DNA from: Manduca sexta
Taxonomy: Eukaryota > Arthropoda > Insecta > Lepidoptera > Sphingidae
DNA: 64,000 nt
NCBI RefSeq assembly: GCF_014839805.1
Contig: NC_051130.1
Coordinates: 930,001 to 994,000 of the forward strand
Reading direction: 5' to 3'
The position numbers and the translations under genes are program-made. Positions 1 through 10,382 of this stretch are shown here, in pieces; the stretch's first letter is position 1, and each line of letters begins with the position of its first letter. The notes below the pieces were generated by a model. The model did not search any database. It had not been told where the DNA came from and worked only from the letters and a program-made list of their open reading frames with translations.

Positions 1-274
1 AGTGGGGAGTGGCGCGTGCGACGCGCTTAACGGCATGTTGATTCCTGGAAGGAGACCTGCGAGTGCGGCAAGGAGCAGTATATGGGCGTTCATTTCCCAA
101 TTGTTGCCCCGCATGCAGCGAAGGTTTGACATGAGTATAGTAACGCAATGTCAAAATGACCTGTATAACTAGAAGCTACCTTTTTTGACAAGCGTTAATT
201 AAACCGCCAGTGCGCGCGTACTCACATATGTACTAGATAACTTCGGAAATAACGGAAGACTTGATGAGTGATTA
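1..274. other. Flank without recognisable gene
   Basis: No open reading frame or repeat boundary can be supported here. The first 30 bases hold a CpG-rich stretch, GCGCGTGCGACGCG, that also occurs near 20,145, so the left edge may be the end of a dispersed repeat. Confidence 0.4.
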
Positions 275-2480
275 CTTTTTATTTTATTTATTTATTTAGG
301 CACACCAACAATGCAAACACAAACATATAAATTAACCCGACAATAAAAACTTAGACTAGTGCTTACATTTGTGACAGATGTGCACAACAATTTTAACAAA
401 CAAAAATAGTAGCTACCCTTTTCCTCCCTGCCCTCCCCCCTCTCCTCTCTCTTATTCAAATCTATAATACAAGTTTGTGATAATTCTATATCGGAAGGGA
501 GAAGGAGAAGAATAAAGAAGAAAGAACAAACAATATAATTAGAAGAAAATTAGATTATATTAAATAATGTGACACCGATGGATAGAGTACCTCCCAACGA
601 AATCACAATGCCAAGAGTTTTTTTCTGAATGACGTGGTCCGGTCATGAAAAATGTCGAGATCAAGCAGTCTGTGCCGACTATTATAAGTGGTAGTAAGTC
701 TCCCTAAGGGGGAATTTCGTCCAAGATTAGTTCTATATTTAGGTACTTTGAAAAACGATTTAAATTTTATCTGTGAATTCATTTTCGGCACGCAGAGATC
801 AATGCGTTCCAAAAATTCTTGACAATGTATCGAACTGTTCAGCACATTGCAAAGGAATAATAAATCCAGCATTCTTCTACGTTTTGACAAGGTGTTCATT
901 CTAAAGAAAGTGAGCCTGTCCTCATAGGAACTTCTATTCACTTGAGGAGTAATGAATGCCAGATGTCTAGTAAAAGAACGCTGGATACTTTTCATACGCT
1001 GCGAGTGAACTTCGTAACACGGGTTCCAGATGACGCTTCCAAATTCAAGGATGCTCCGAACTAGCGTCTTAAATAATATAATTTTTGAGTCAGTGCCTCT
1101 AAAATCTTTTGTGCTACGCCTAATGAACCCTAACAATTTCATGGCTTTATTGATCATATAATTGTAATGTGGTTTAAAACTTAATTTAGAGTGCAATATG
1201 ATACCAAGATCGCGAACATTATTGACGAGGGTTATCTCATCATGATTAATGAAGTACTGAGTATTAATTACCTTTCTCTTTTTTGAAAGCTGTATGTATT
1301 GACATTTAGAGGCATTTATTTTCATTTTATTTTTGCAACACCATATGTGAATACGATCCAAATCAGATTGCAACAAATATGAGTCTAGCAATGTGTCGAT
1401 TCGACGTGGTATTTTCATATCATCAGCAAACAGGGAACATTGGCAATGATGTATGACATTAACAATATCGTTGATAAAGAGTATGAATAAGATAGGACCC
1501 GGGTGAGACTCTTGTGGTACTCCCGAAGTTGCCTTATATGTACTTGATATAACCGCCAACTGCTACGGTTAATTCACGGTTGGTGAGATAGGATGAGAAC
1601 CAGTCTAGAAGATTACCACAGATCCCATATTGGTCACGCAGCTTTGTCAGCAAGATCTTGTGATCGACAAGATCAAAAGCACTAGCAAAATCTGTATAAA
1701 CAGAGTCTATTTGTTGCTCTCTGTCTACTCCTTCCAATATAGTTGTGAGATATGAAGTAAGGTTGGTCACCACTGATTTCTTTTCTAGAAATCCATGTTG
1801 TTCGAGACGCATAAGAGTGTGTTATTAGTAAGTATTGGAGTAATAACCGATGTGTGGTTAGTAAGTATTGGAGTAATAACCGATTCAAAAACCTTGGGAA
1901 AAACAGACAAGATTGAAATCAGCCTGTAATTCTTTACATTACTGTTGTCGCCTTTTTTGAATATTGGTACTATCCGCGCTTTTTTCCATTGTTTTGGAAA
2001 TACACCAGTAGCGAGAGACTTATTAAAAAATTCTTTAAGGGGTTATGACAAAACTCGTGCACATCTTTTTATGAAGAGTGGTGGAATTTTATTGGGCCCA
2101 GCTCCTTTGTTACAGTCCAAACGTCTTAATTTCATGAGTATATCTTTCTCCGAAAGAACCACATGAAACAGGTTAGAGGAATAGAGGGCAATTTTTGTAT
2201 GTGATTGTGCCAAAGGACCTGGTACACGTACAGAAAAGTCTGAAGCATACACTTTACTGAAATGAGAAGCAAATGGGTTTGAGATATTAGAGCCTCCTGT
2301 AACCGTTACCTGATCATCGTGCATCGTGGAAGGCAAGTCAGTTAGTGAAGATTTTTTGTGCTTTATATAACTCCAGAAAGCTCGTGGATTCGTTTTGATA
2401 CTACCTTCCACATTTTTAATGTAGTTTTTATAACAAATATTGAGAAGTTTATTGCATCTTTTTCTAATAATCTCATTGTT
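275..2480 (-). mobile_element. Broken jockey-type LINE fragment (reverse transcriptase)
   Basis: This is the 3' two thirds of a non-LTR retrotransposon ORF2, read on the minus strand in at least three frames (about 2480-2043, 1812-1534, 1559-603). The first block matches the region upstream of the RT. The second carries the early RT motif YTDFASAFDLVDH. The third carries SGVPQESHPGP, where the family norm is SGVPQGSxLGP, then the catalytic FADD, and then the jockey C-terminal region. Frameshifts near 1550 and in 1815-2040 mean it cannot make a working enzyme. The 3' end is a TTTATTTATTTATTT run near 275-297, an A-rich tail on the minus strand. The same kind of C-terminus is found in the intact LINE at 32.9-38.0 kb, so the two belong to the same broad group. 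The 5' side is interrupted at 2480 by a hairpin insertion. Confidence 0.85.
1818..1883. repeat. 33-bp tandem duplication inside the LINE
   Basis: Two adjacent 33-base units (1818-1850 and 1851-1883) differ at two positions. They lie between two RT blocks and are one of the lesions that break the LINE reading frame. Confidence 0.9.
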
Positions 2481-2664
2481 GAAATTAAACTAATTTTCGG
2501 ATTTTATCGCGGTGTTCGTATTTTATTTTCTCCCGACGTTTCGAAGACATTGCAGCCTTCAACGTCGGGAGAAAATAAAATACGAACACCGCGATAAAAT
2601 CCGAAAATTAGTTTAATTTCAATGTCTAACATTCGCGTAAACATAAGAAATCAATCTCATTGTT
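2481..2664. mobile_element. Hairpin insertion with perfect 60-bp arms and 12-bp target duplication
   Basis: Arms 2481-2540 and 2561-2620 are perfect reverse complements over 60 bases around a 20-base loop. A short unpaired tail runs to 2652. The 12-base string AATCTCATTGTT occurs at 2469-2480 and again at 2653-2664, a duplication of the length made by target-primed (LINE-type) insertion. The second copy overlaps the first four bases of the neighbouring LTR (2661), which suggests that the hairpin arrived after the LTR element. The RNA would be almost fully double-stranded. Family unknown. Confidence 0.85.
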
Positions 2665-2863
2665 ACATAGTGATGTAGTCACAGCTTACTAAAGTGACAT
2701 CACTATGTGGCGTTCTTCCGGCCACTGTCACTTCCGCACACTTTACGTCCCGATAGCGTCGGCCTGGTCATGTCTGATTATAATTATGTTTGTAGTCCTA
2801 ATTAATAAATCTATTGTCATAATAGACAGTGTCATTATTCAGACAATACAGAACCACAATACA
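2661..2863 (+). repeat. 5' LTR of the decayed gypsy element
   Basis: A 203-base stretch starts TGTTACATAG and ends CACAATACA, the TG...CA ends expected of an LTR. It is followed at once by a PBS-like sequence and then a gag start at 2901. It begins with a short internal inverted repeat (ACATAGTGATGT at 2665 with ACATCACTATGT near 2697). No second copy was seen in the window, so the boundaries rest on end motifs and context only. Confidence 0.6.
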
Positions 2864-2880
2864 TGGTGTCAGAAGTCAAT
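2864..2880 (+). promoter_or_regulatory. Primer-binding site of the gypsy element
   Basis: TGGTGTCAGAAGT directly follows the inferred LTR end. A PBS beginning TGG, complementary to the CCA end of a tRNA, is the norm for Ty3/gypsy elements. The priming tRNA was not determined. Confidence 0.55.
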
Positions 2881-2900
2881 TCAAACAACAGAAAAGAAAA

Positions 2901-3599
2901 ATGTCTAAAAGCGATGAAGACACGGCAAGTGGCGAGCGACAACAAATGGCTTCCAAGTCGTCAAAGAAGCTCAACATTATGGGTAATATCAAGCCCATGA
3001 GTCTAGAAGGAAATCTGTCCACAAACTGGAAGAAATGGTATCAAAGTTTTGTTATATTTATGAAAGCCAGCGCCATGTTTGATGAGCCGGATGACCGCAA
3101 AGTGGCTGTCTTGTTGCACTTCATTGACAACGAATGTCTTGATATATTCAACACTTTCAACCTAAACATAGAAAATGTAAAATTTTCTCAACTGGTCGAA
3201 AAGTTTGAACAATACTTTGTACCTAAAAGAAACATTACATATGAGTGTTACAAATTTTTCACTACAAAACAAAAAGTAGATGAAAGTCTAGAAGATTTCC
3301 TAACTCGTCTTATAAATAAGAGTAAGTCATGTGAATTTGGTAGTCTCCAAGATAGAATGATAAGAGATATTTTCATCACTAATATGCATGAAACTTTTCA
3401 TCATGTCAGAGAAAAGTTGTTACTTGAAGAAGATCTGTCATTAGTAAAGGCGCGAAACCTTGCTAAAAGCATTGTGTCAGCGAAAACACATGCAGAAGAA
3501 TTTAAGGAGTCTTCTTGTCTTTTATCAATGTCAGTCATCAACCAAACCACAGTCACGAGCGAGCACAAAGTCAAGAGCCAGGTCGCAGTCTCAAGATAG
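2901..3599 (+). CDS. Gag capsid-type protein of the gypsy element
   Basis: The likely start is the ATG at 2901, which follows the LTR and PBS; the frame is open further upstream but that part would lie in the LTR. About 232 residues encode a retrotransposon gag domain: a basic/acidic leader, then a capsid-like region (around the WKKWYQSFVIFMKAS and VEKFEQYFVP motifs) of the kind seen in mag-like gag proteins. The frame ends at 3599 just before the zinc knuckle, which lies in another frame. Either the gag is frameshifted by mutation or the element used programmed frameshifting; the other lesions favour mutation. Confidence 0.75.
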   Translation: MSKSDEDTASGERQQMASKSSKKLNIMGNIKPMSLEGNLSTNWKKWYQSFVIFMKASAMFDEPDDRKVAVLLHFIDNECLDIFNTFNLNIENVKFSQLVEKFEQYFVPKRNITYECYKFFTTKQKVDESLEDFLTRLINKSKSCEFGSLQDRMIRDIFITNMHETFHHVREKLLLEEDLSLVKARNLAKSIVSAKTHAEEFKESSCLLSMSVINQTTVTSEHKVKSQVAVSR

Positions 3600-4238
3600 A
3601 ACAAAGTGTACTAAATGTGGTCAAGTGCATAAATACATGTGTCCTGCTAGATATGCAAAGTGTAGAAAGTGCAAAATTAGAGGACATTATGAAGCGTGCT
3701 GTAAGTCTAAATCTGTTAAACTCATACATGTAGCAAAAAGTGAAAATGTCAAAGTTAATGTGTCAAATAATATGCTAATTGGAAATTTAAATTCAAGTCA
3801 CTCTAAAAAGCAGAATGGAGTATTAATCTAACTATTAACAACGTCAATATAAAATGTATATTGGACACTGGTAGTGATGCCAATGTAATGTCATATAATT
3901 TATTTAAGTCACTAAATGTTGTCAAAGAATTTTCACCTTGTCATGCTATAGTAACTTCTTATTGTGGAAATACCATACCAATATTAGGTCAACAAACATT
4001 TAATTGTGTTTTTAGTATTGGTAGTCAGAAACAGATAAAAAATATTAAATTTATTATTGCAAAAGTGTCGTCACCAACTGTACTTGGTAAAAATACTTGT
4101 ACAGAATTGGGTCTAGTTAAAAAAGTGTTTAATATTGAAAAATTAAACAACTGTCAAAGTCAAAATAATATGGCTAGTCTAGTTAAATGTCATATAATGT
4201 CAAAATTTACAAATAGCAATATAAATTTAGTCCATTGA
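3500..4238 (+). pseudogene. Gypsy zinc knuckle and aspartic protease remnant
   Basis: A frame ending at 3831 carries a cysteine-rich double knuckle (CTKCGQVHKYMCPA followed by CRKCKIRGHYEACC), the nucleic-acid-binding end of gag. A second frame, visible from about 3837 and ending at 4238, carries the retropepsin motif LDTGSDANVMS and, about 70 residues on, the hydrophobic VLGKNTC block typical of the flap and C-terminal part of these proteases. The change of frame and the stop at 4238, inside the left end of the foldback insertion, show that this is inactive. Confidence 0.75.
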
Positions 4239-5014
4239 AAAGTTACATTTGGGGTTGCGTTTTTAGAGGACGCAATTTTATTTTTTTGTTGTGTAGGGGG
4301 GGTCAGTGTAAAGCTAAAACCAAGTTTGTGGGGTCGCCACCCTTGTCCCACGGCCGCCATCTTGAAAATAGGGGTTGAAATGGTTTTTACGATGTATCTC
4401 TTAAACTATTTATCTGAAAAAAAAAAAATTATAAACATTTTTTGTTGCAAATTAAATACTCTACAACTTTGGTCCAGTAACTTTTTGTCGTAGAACTATA
4501 AATAAAAAAGTTATAAGCGAAAATGTTAAGAAATTCAATTGCTTCATCTGTGCCAAAGCGATTCAGGATCCAAGTAATTCGCGTACAAGCCGACAACCGC
4601 GGGTTTGTGTTGTACGTAATGAGAGTACAAAAAAAAGTATTATGAACCTTATAAACACACGTTCTGATGACGTTGCAATGGACATTGCTTAACATTGAAT
4701 TTCTTAACATTTTCGCTTATAACTTTTTATTTATAGTTCTACGACAAAAGTTACTGGACCAAAGTTGTAGAGTATTTAATTTGCAACAAAAAATGTTTAT
4801 AATTTTTTTTTTGTCAGATAAATAGTTTAAGAGATACATCGTAAAAATCATTTCAAACCCTATTTTCAAGATGGCGGCCGTGGGACAAGGGTGGCGACCC
4901 CACAAACTTGGTTTTAGCTTTACACTGACCCCCCCTACACTTCAAAAAAATAAAATTGCGTCCTCTAAAAAACGCAAGGTAAGGCCTAAAAAATGTAACA
5001 TTTCTATGGACTAA
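4227..5014. mobile_element. 788-bp foldback element inserted in the gypsy pol
   Basis: Two arms of about 310-325 bases (about 4227-4540 and 4690-5014) are near-perfect reverse complements around a loop of about 150 bases. The outer ends read TTAGTCCAT at 4227 and ATGGACTAA at 5006. Arms share AT-rich blocks and the strings GGGTCGCCACCC and GGCCGCCATCTTG. It splits the gypsy pol between the protease and RT blocks, so it is younger than that element. It encodes no transposase, as expected for a non-autonomous foldback or MITE. Target duplication is unclear (perhaps only 2-4 bp). Confidence 0.85.
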
Positions 5015-5122
5015 TTGTCAATTACAAGCACATGAAAATAATTCTGAATTTAAGTCATGCTATGTCAAAAAAGATACTCATATACAGAATCTTTTGTCTA
5101 AATTTAAGTCTGTATTGATGGA

Positions 5123-5746
5123 TTGGGCTGTCTACCAGGTGAATGTCATATCACAATTAATAATGATATCCGTCCTAAAATAGATTCACCTCGGAAAATT
5201 CCATTCTCACTTCATGATAGACTGAAGAAGGAACTAGACAACATGGAAAGTATGGTTGTCATCTGTAAGGTCACCGAGCCAACATCATGGGTAAATTCAC
5301 TTTTATTAGTTGAGAAAAAGAATGGTCAACTTAGAGTCTGTCTCTATCCAAGAAACTTAAATGAAGTTATATGTCGATCACATTATCCAATACCTACTAT
5401 TGATAATGTACGATCTAAGTTGCATGGTGCATCATATTTTTCTACTCTAGATGCGAATAGTGGATTTTGGGTAATCCGTCTGGACTTAGAAAGTTCAATG
5501 TTGTGTACATTCAATACTCCTTTTGGTCGGTATAGATTTAAAAGATTGCCATTTGGTATTAATTGTGCCCCTGAAATATTTCATCGTATTATGACTGAAA
5601 CATTTGGTGTTTTGCCTGGAGTTATGGTCTATGCTGATGATATATTAGTCTATGACAAGGATCGTCAAGAACATAATGAAAATTTACAAAGAGTATTAAT
5701 GAAGGCACAACAAGTCAATTTAAAATTTAATAAAAGTAAGTGTATT
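5123..5746 (+). pseudogene. Gypsy reverse transcriptase fragment
   Basis: About 208 residues of Ty3/gypsy RT: the WVNSLLLVEKKNGQLRVCL palm entry, FSTLDANSGFWVI, LPFGINCAPEIFHR, and the catalytic VYADDILVY. It matches a normal gypsy RT order until about LKFNKSKC (5746), after which the translation no longer looks like RT although the frame stays open to 5926. The element is therefore truncated here or joined to other DNA. The N-terminal pol portion is separated from the protease by the foldback element. Confidence 0.85.
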
Positions 5747-6708
5747 TTAATTACCATCATTCTAAATAACATGTTTATCGGTAATTTAGATAACACTATT
5801 ATAGTAATCATGGTGATTTTGCTTAAATTCGATCGAAATAGTTATCAGTTATTATTTCATTATCTAAAAATGTGCTCAAAGTTCAAACACCAACGCGTGT
5901 ATTTTTATACAGGCACAGCAAATTGACCACACCGCACATGTTGGTGGAGTGGGGTCCAGACGGTGTCCAATGACAGGAAATTATTCCTCGCCACTTGTTA
6001 CAATTATGCCGGCCTTTGAACTCGGATAGATATGAATACCGCTCCTAATACATATTTAATTTCCTAATAGCTGACATTCTCAGTAAAGACCAGGTCAAAA
6101 GTACCCGGAACCGTTGGGAATGCATGCATAAAAAGATTAATGAAGGTGGAGGAAGCGCGAGAAGTATGCCAGAATCGTGCGAAGTTGCAATCCATAGTCT
6201 CTGCCTACCCCCATGGGATAGAGTCATGATACTATGTATGTATGTAACTTCTAAACGATTTAAGCACAGGGTTACGTGATTTAAATTTTTTCGTAATCCC
6301 ACAGATGATGCGGAAAACGTAATAATTTTAAATTGATTACCGTCCCTTTGAACTCCGAAGAACCGATAGCCGATAACCCCGGCTTACTAGACAATGATTT
6401 GCAGTCGCCAACTTCGATTAATAGAAATTTAATTTAGGGCTCTACGGGAAGAGATTTGCGATTATGATAGCATTGAACGAAATTGAGCCGTTTAGTTTGA
6501 CTACAGTATCTATATACCAGTAAATTAATGTATTATAGTACGTTAATAGGAAGCTTTTTTATACTCAGTGCACTACTGACGCGGTATGATCAGCCCTCGA
6601 TAGTCGATAAAATTATGCTTTTTTTTCCACATGATTCGACATGGAGGAACTTTTATTATCGATGTGAGATTTGGGTGCAATGTCACATAGGGTTGATCAA
6701 ATATAAGG
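5747..6708. other. Intergenic DNA with a dispersed-repeat piece
   Basis: No gene supported. Bases about 5905-6010 (TACAGGCACAGCAAATTGAC onward) resemble a stretch at about 9738-9850 (GGACACGGCAAATGGAC onward), so both are probably copies of one dispersed repeat. The rest looks unique and AT-rich. Confidence 0.5.
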
Positions 6709-6761
6709 GTCAGAGATGGGGGAGGTCCGCTATGTGATACGTCTGTCCTCCCATCTCCGAC
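6709..6761. repeat. Imperfect hairpin
   Basis: GTCAGAGATGGGGGAGG at 6709 pairs with CCTCCCATCTCCGAC ending at 6761, with two bulges and a 21-base loop. It lies in otherwise unannotated DNA. Confidence 0.7.
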
Positions 6762-6904
6762 AGTGGTTCGATAAGTTGGGTCTTGTGGTTAAAAAATAAT
6801 GATAAAGTCTCATTCCGACATTTGACACTGTACGTTATTCTATATATGGAAGATGGGGGCGAGTAGGGTCTGCTATAATTTTTTTCAAGTCCATACCCCG
6901 CAGT

Positions 6905-7200
6905 CAACACTGAGGGAAATCTGCGAACGGTATACTGGTTCCTCCTGGCTTAGCGACTGCAGGGCCCTGGAGGAAGAGAAGCAGAGAAGAAATAAAAGGG
7001 GAAGCGAAGAGGAAGGAAGAGGAAAATACTGGGTGACGTTGGACAGGAAATGTTCGCGAGTCCCTGATAGACCTCAATGTGTTATCCAACCAAGTGGTAT
7101 ACACTGCACTGTGTGTCTAGAGCCGTGACAAATGTCCCCCCGTACGTGGCCGTCCATTCGGTGTGAGACCGAGTACACAAGAATTGCCTCGGAGTGGGGG
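6905..7200 (+). repeat. Dispersed repeat, family C, copy 1
   Basis: A purine-rich block (GAGGAAGAGAAGCAGAGAAG onward) is followed by AAATGTTCGCGAGTCC, a CCTCAATGTG block and TGTGTCTAGAGCCG. The same order appears at 41,391-41,560 (plus) and, reversed, at about 14,130-14,340. No coding capacity is evident. Confidence 0.65.
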
Positions 7201-7548
7201 GTCCGCTATTCGAACCTAGATGTACTGATCTTGGAACGCAACACTTACGTGGGACACTGGACTTCCACCTTATGTACGGTGGTCGGAATTAGAGCGGATA
7301 TAAATATCCAACCACCAACAAAACATAAATAACCGTAAGTCACGTAAATAAATATTGTTTTGTATTTACAAACAGATAACGAAATATTCGCGTTGGTTGC
7401 GTGATGATTGGCGATAAGATTGTCCAGTTTTAGCAGCAAAATCATTTAATCCAAACAATGCGTGACTGATAACTTTTGTGAATCCGGAACATATCAGTGA
7501 ATAAATATGTATTAATAATAACAAACTAAGGTAAGCGTAGCGTAGAAC
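7201..7548. other. Intergenic DNA
   Basis: No gene or repeat family recognised. Short open frames here show no domain or codon pattern that I can support. Confidence 0.4.
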
Positions 7549-7690
7549 GACCTCGGACCCGCTGGTCCGACGACATTCGCAGGATCGCCGGTGGACGCTG
7601 GATGAGGAGAGCGGAGGACCGAGCAACGTGGCGCGCTCTAGGGGAGGCCTATGTTCAGCAGTGGACAGTTGTAGGCTGATGAGATGAGAT
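7549..7690 (+). mobile_element. RTE-type LINE 3' end
   Basis: The plus strand encodes the last 40 or so residues of an RTE-type LINE ORF (RWSDDIRRIAGGRWMRRA, then EAYVQQWTVVG and stop) and then the tail TAGGCTGATGAGATGAG. The same terminal sequence is found at 44,960-45,025. It is a 5'-truncated copy. Confidence 0.75.
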
Positions 7691-7694
7691 AAGA

Positions 7695-7805
7695 TAAGAA
7701 TAATACCAACCCTGTATTATATATTGCTCACTGCTGAACAGGGGCCTCCACTACTACTGAGAGCGATTATGCCTGAATTCACCATGCTGGTCTAGTGCGC
7801 CTTAA
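7695..7805 (-). mobile_element. SINE-1 fragment (3' half)
   Basis: On the minus strand this matches the 3' half of the tRNA-derived SINE at 17,452: the GGACTAAGGCC region (degenerate here), the GTAGTAGAGGAGGCCC-like block and AGCAGTGAGCAATATATAAT. It is old and diverged. Confidence 0.6.
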
Positions 7806-7929
7806 CAGAAGTTACATAGGCAATAAATAAATAAATTCTTTATTTACGAAAAAGTTGGTACAGAATATAATCTTAAATAGTTCTGTAATTTGGAATATTG
7901 ATTATTATTATTTATTCTAGAAGGTCTAT

Positions 7930-8205
7930 ATTTACTGGTGGTAGGTCTCTCATTTGTGAGAGACCGCCTGGGTAGGTCCCACCGCAACGACTTTTTCTGC
8001 CGCCAAGCAGCAGTGTTGTGTTCCAGCTTAAAGGACATTGGAGCCAGTGTAACTACTTACTGGACATATTGAGACTTAACATCTCATGACTCATGTAATT
8101 CAAGGTGTTGGATGGTGTTTATATTGTTTATGGGCGGTCGTATCGCTTACCATCAGGCGAACGGAAAGCTCGTCTCGTCATTCAAAGCAATAAAAAATAA
8201 TACAA
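7930..8205 (+). repeat. Dispersed repeat, family A
   Basis: The hallmark blocks in order are GGTGGTAGG, a short palindrome around TCTCATTTGTGAGA, CCGCCTGGGTAGG, TTCTGCCGCCAAGCAGCAG, and GGGCGGTCGTATCGCTTACC, ending in an A-rich tail. Other copies: 18,733-19,035 and 48,750-49,050 (plus), 29,985-30,100 and 39,445-39,620 (minus). It is non-coding and common in Lepidoptera as far as I recall. Confidence 0.75.
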
Positions 8206-8237
8206 AAATGTCACAGACGATCTTTATATAATACTAG

Positions 8238-8466
8238 CTTTTGCTCGCGGCTTCGCCTGCGTGAAAGAGTTTTCCTGAAATATATAGCTGGACTTTTAGT
8301 CCAGCTATATATTTACCTGGGATGTAAAGTAGCTTATAACCTTCCCAGAGTCTTAAACTATCTCCATACCAAACTTCATAAAAATCCGTTCAGTTGATTT
8401 TAACAAAATCGATAACATACGACCAGACAGAGAAGGGACTTTGTTTTATAATACATGTGTAGATTA
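8238..8466 (+). repeat. Dispersed repeat, family B, with hairpin
   Basis: It starts ACTAGCTTTTGCTCGCGGC and ends in an ATGTGTAGATTAAA tail, the layout seen at 47,162 and 52,211. Inside, AATATATAGCTGGACT pairs with AGTCCAGCTATATATT around a TTT loop (about 8278-8315). Confidence 0.7.
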
Positions 8467-10382
8467 AAATATTATGAAAAATCGCTATTCGAATAAGATG
8501 CACATAGTATCAACAGTTTTAGGTCAGAAGAGTATACTATTACAAAATTTTTACTTCACACTTAAATTCTGAATGCGAAGGAATTAATGAATGAATGACA
8601 CACTCTTTCGTACACCACGTCATACAACAAAATATTTGAATCACGCGACGATTGGCGATCTTATCACTAAAAAACAGTCTCTTTTAAACAACCAGCTTTG
8701 GTCGTGGGAGATATGAACTGACTTATCAAGTATTCGTAGATATCAGTCTGACAAACGTAATTTATAATCCATTTGATGGTTTATTGTTTACAATCAAATA
8801 TAAATCTTGGCATCCATAATTACAAACCACATTTACAATAGTTTTTGGTAGAATGGTAGGATTCGGTAAAACACGTCTAACCAACGCGTCTCAATCTCAA
8901 ACACAAACGTCATTACTACACCACGTCGACACACAAACAACAGCTCAAATGGATGCATTGACGATGCGAGATAGCAACCTCTATCGTCGGCTGAAAGAGC
9001 CTTTTCAGGGAGGGCTTTCAGAGGCTGAATGCCGTCTGCCGCGACCTGACCCCGTGTAAAGGAGAACTTTGTATTTCAGTCTGGTAAATTACAAAGTGAT
9101 TGTGTGTAGCACGCGCAACATTGTTGTGGAGCAACATAGATGGGCTGGATTAAGACACTTTTTAAAGTCGATCCAATGTTAAATATAATCATCATTTACA
9201 CTATTTTATTTTATTGGAAACACTTATATCGTGTAGTGACTTGATACTGCATGTCATCATGCAATGATTAATTTTAATCAGCGATAAAACAAAAGTAGTT
9301 CGCAGCACGAAACCACAATGCTGGTAAATGTTGATAAAGATCAAAGGTCGATATTCATGTAACATTACTTTATAGTGCACGTTGTTAAATCGCTCAAAAG
9401 CCTGGCAAAACTACAGAACCTTTCACAGCTTAATTCACAACTAGTCCGGTATCCCATGCCTTTACTGGGTTTGCCCAATTTTGCTAAATATGACGAACGC
9501 ATGCATACGGTAGTTTCATTACCGGCATAGCGGTTTCACTTCGAGTTGCTCAATTATTTGAGGTTCATTCCAAATTATGATTTTTAGTATCTTTTTTGTA
9601 TCAATGAGTGTTTTAGAATAATTTACTTCGAGTACTCAACAACAGGAACCAACCCAACATCTTGCTACTGTATGTGGGACTGTTTTGAGTGCGGCTTTGA
9701 ATATAATAATGTTGTTTTAATATAGTGTATATTGTTTTTTTTTATGCGGACACGGCAAATGGACCCCACTGCACGTGATAAGTGGATTCGGGTTTAATAG
9801 AATGTCGACTGACGAGAGATGATTACCCCTAGGCAGTCGATACAGTTAGATGTCAAATCGAATGTGAGGCAAGTCTATCATCATATAAGCACAAATTCTC
9901 ATTTATTAATTTAATTTAATCTTACATCAAAATGTTATTATAATTGTCCATATCACATTATTATATGTGTTAGTAATTTCGCAAAACTATCTTAGTAACA
10001 TTATAAATCCAAGTGCTAAAAGAACGTACATACAATATGAAGGAAAATGCCCATACCTAAGAGACATTCCTAGGTCTAGCCATGAACGATTTGCATGCAA
10101 AGTTCACCAGCGAACCATCGGCAGATTGATTACGATTGGTGTAATTTAAGTTTCCATTATTTAAATAAGCAAAGCACAAATCATTTTTACTTTATATTGA
10201 TTTTGAAGTCGGTGTTATTTTCATTTTACTTTTCAAGAGGCTTGTATCGTCATTGATTTCTAGTCATTAAATTTAAATTTTGTTCTTTAGTTTTGTTGTG
10301 ATATTATCACACAGTGATATGTTACGTTGTAGTTTCATCACATATTTCCCGATTTCTTATTTAAATTTATTTCATCCCACAG
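8467..10382. other. Region upstream of esterase copy 1 exon 2
   Basis: No exon can be supported. Short open frames such as 8853-9059 and 9967-10149 lack recognisable domains. Bases about 9738-9850 resemble the repeat piece at 5905. The last 210 bases (from about 10,165) are homologous to the intron just upstream of esterase copy 2 exon 2 (about 27,185-27,274), so this stretch is the 3' part of the equivalent large intron 1. A first exon like the one at 17,960 was looked for here and not found. Confidence 0.55.

Larger units (their letters stand above)
2661..5746 (+). mobile_element. Decayed Ty3/gypsy (mag-like) LTR retrotransposon
   Basis: The order is 5' LTR (2661-2863), primer-binding site, gag, zinc knuckles, aspartic protease, reverse transcriptase. 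Gag, knuckle, protease and RT occupy different frames, a foldback element has landed between protease and RT, and homology stops inside the RT thumb near 5746. No RNase H, integrase or 3' LTR is visible downstream. The assignment to a mag-like clade rests on the double zinc knuckle and the PBS and is tentative. The element is dead. Confidence 0.8.

Noticed and set aside
8853..9059. 68-codon plus-strand frame in the esterase upstream region, considered as exon 1
   Set aside because: It has no signal peptide, no resemblance to the exon at 17,960 and no fitting donor.
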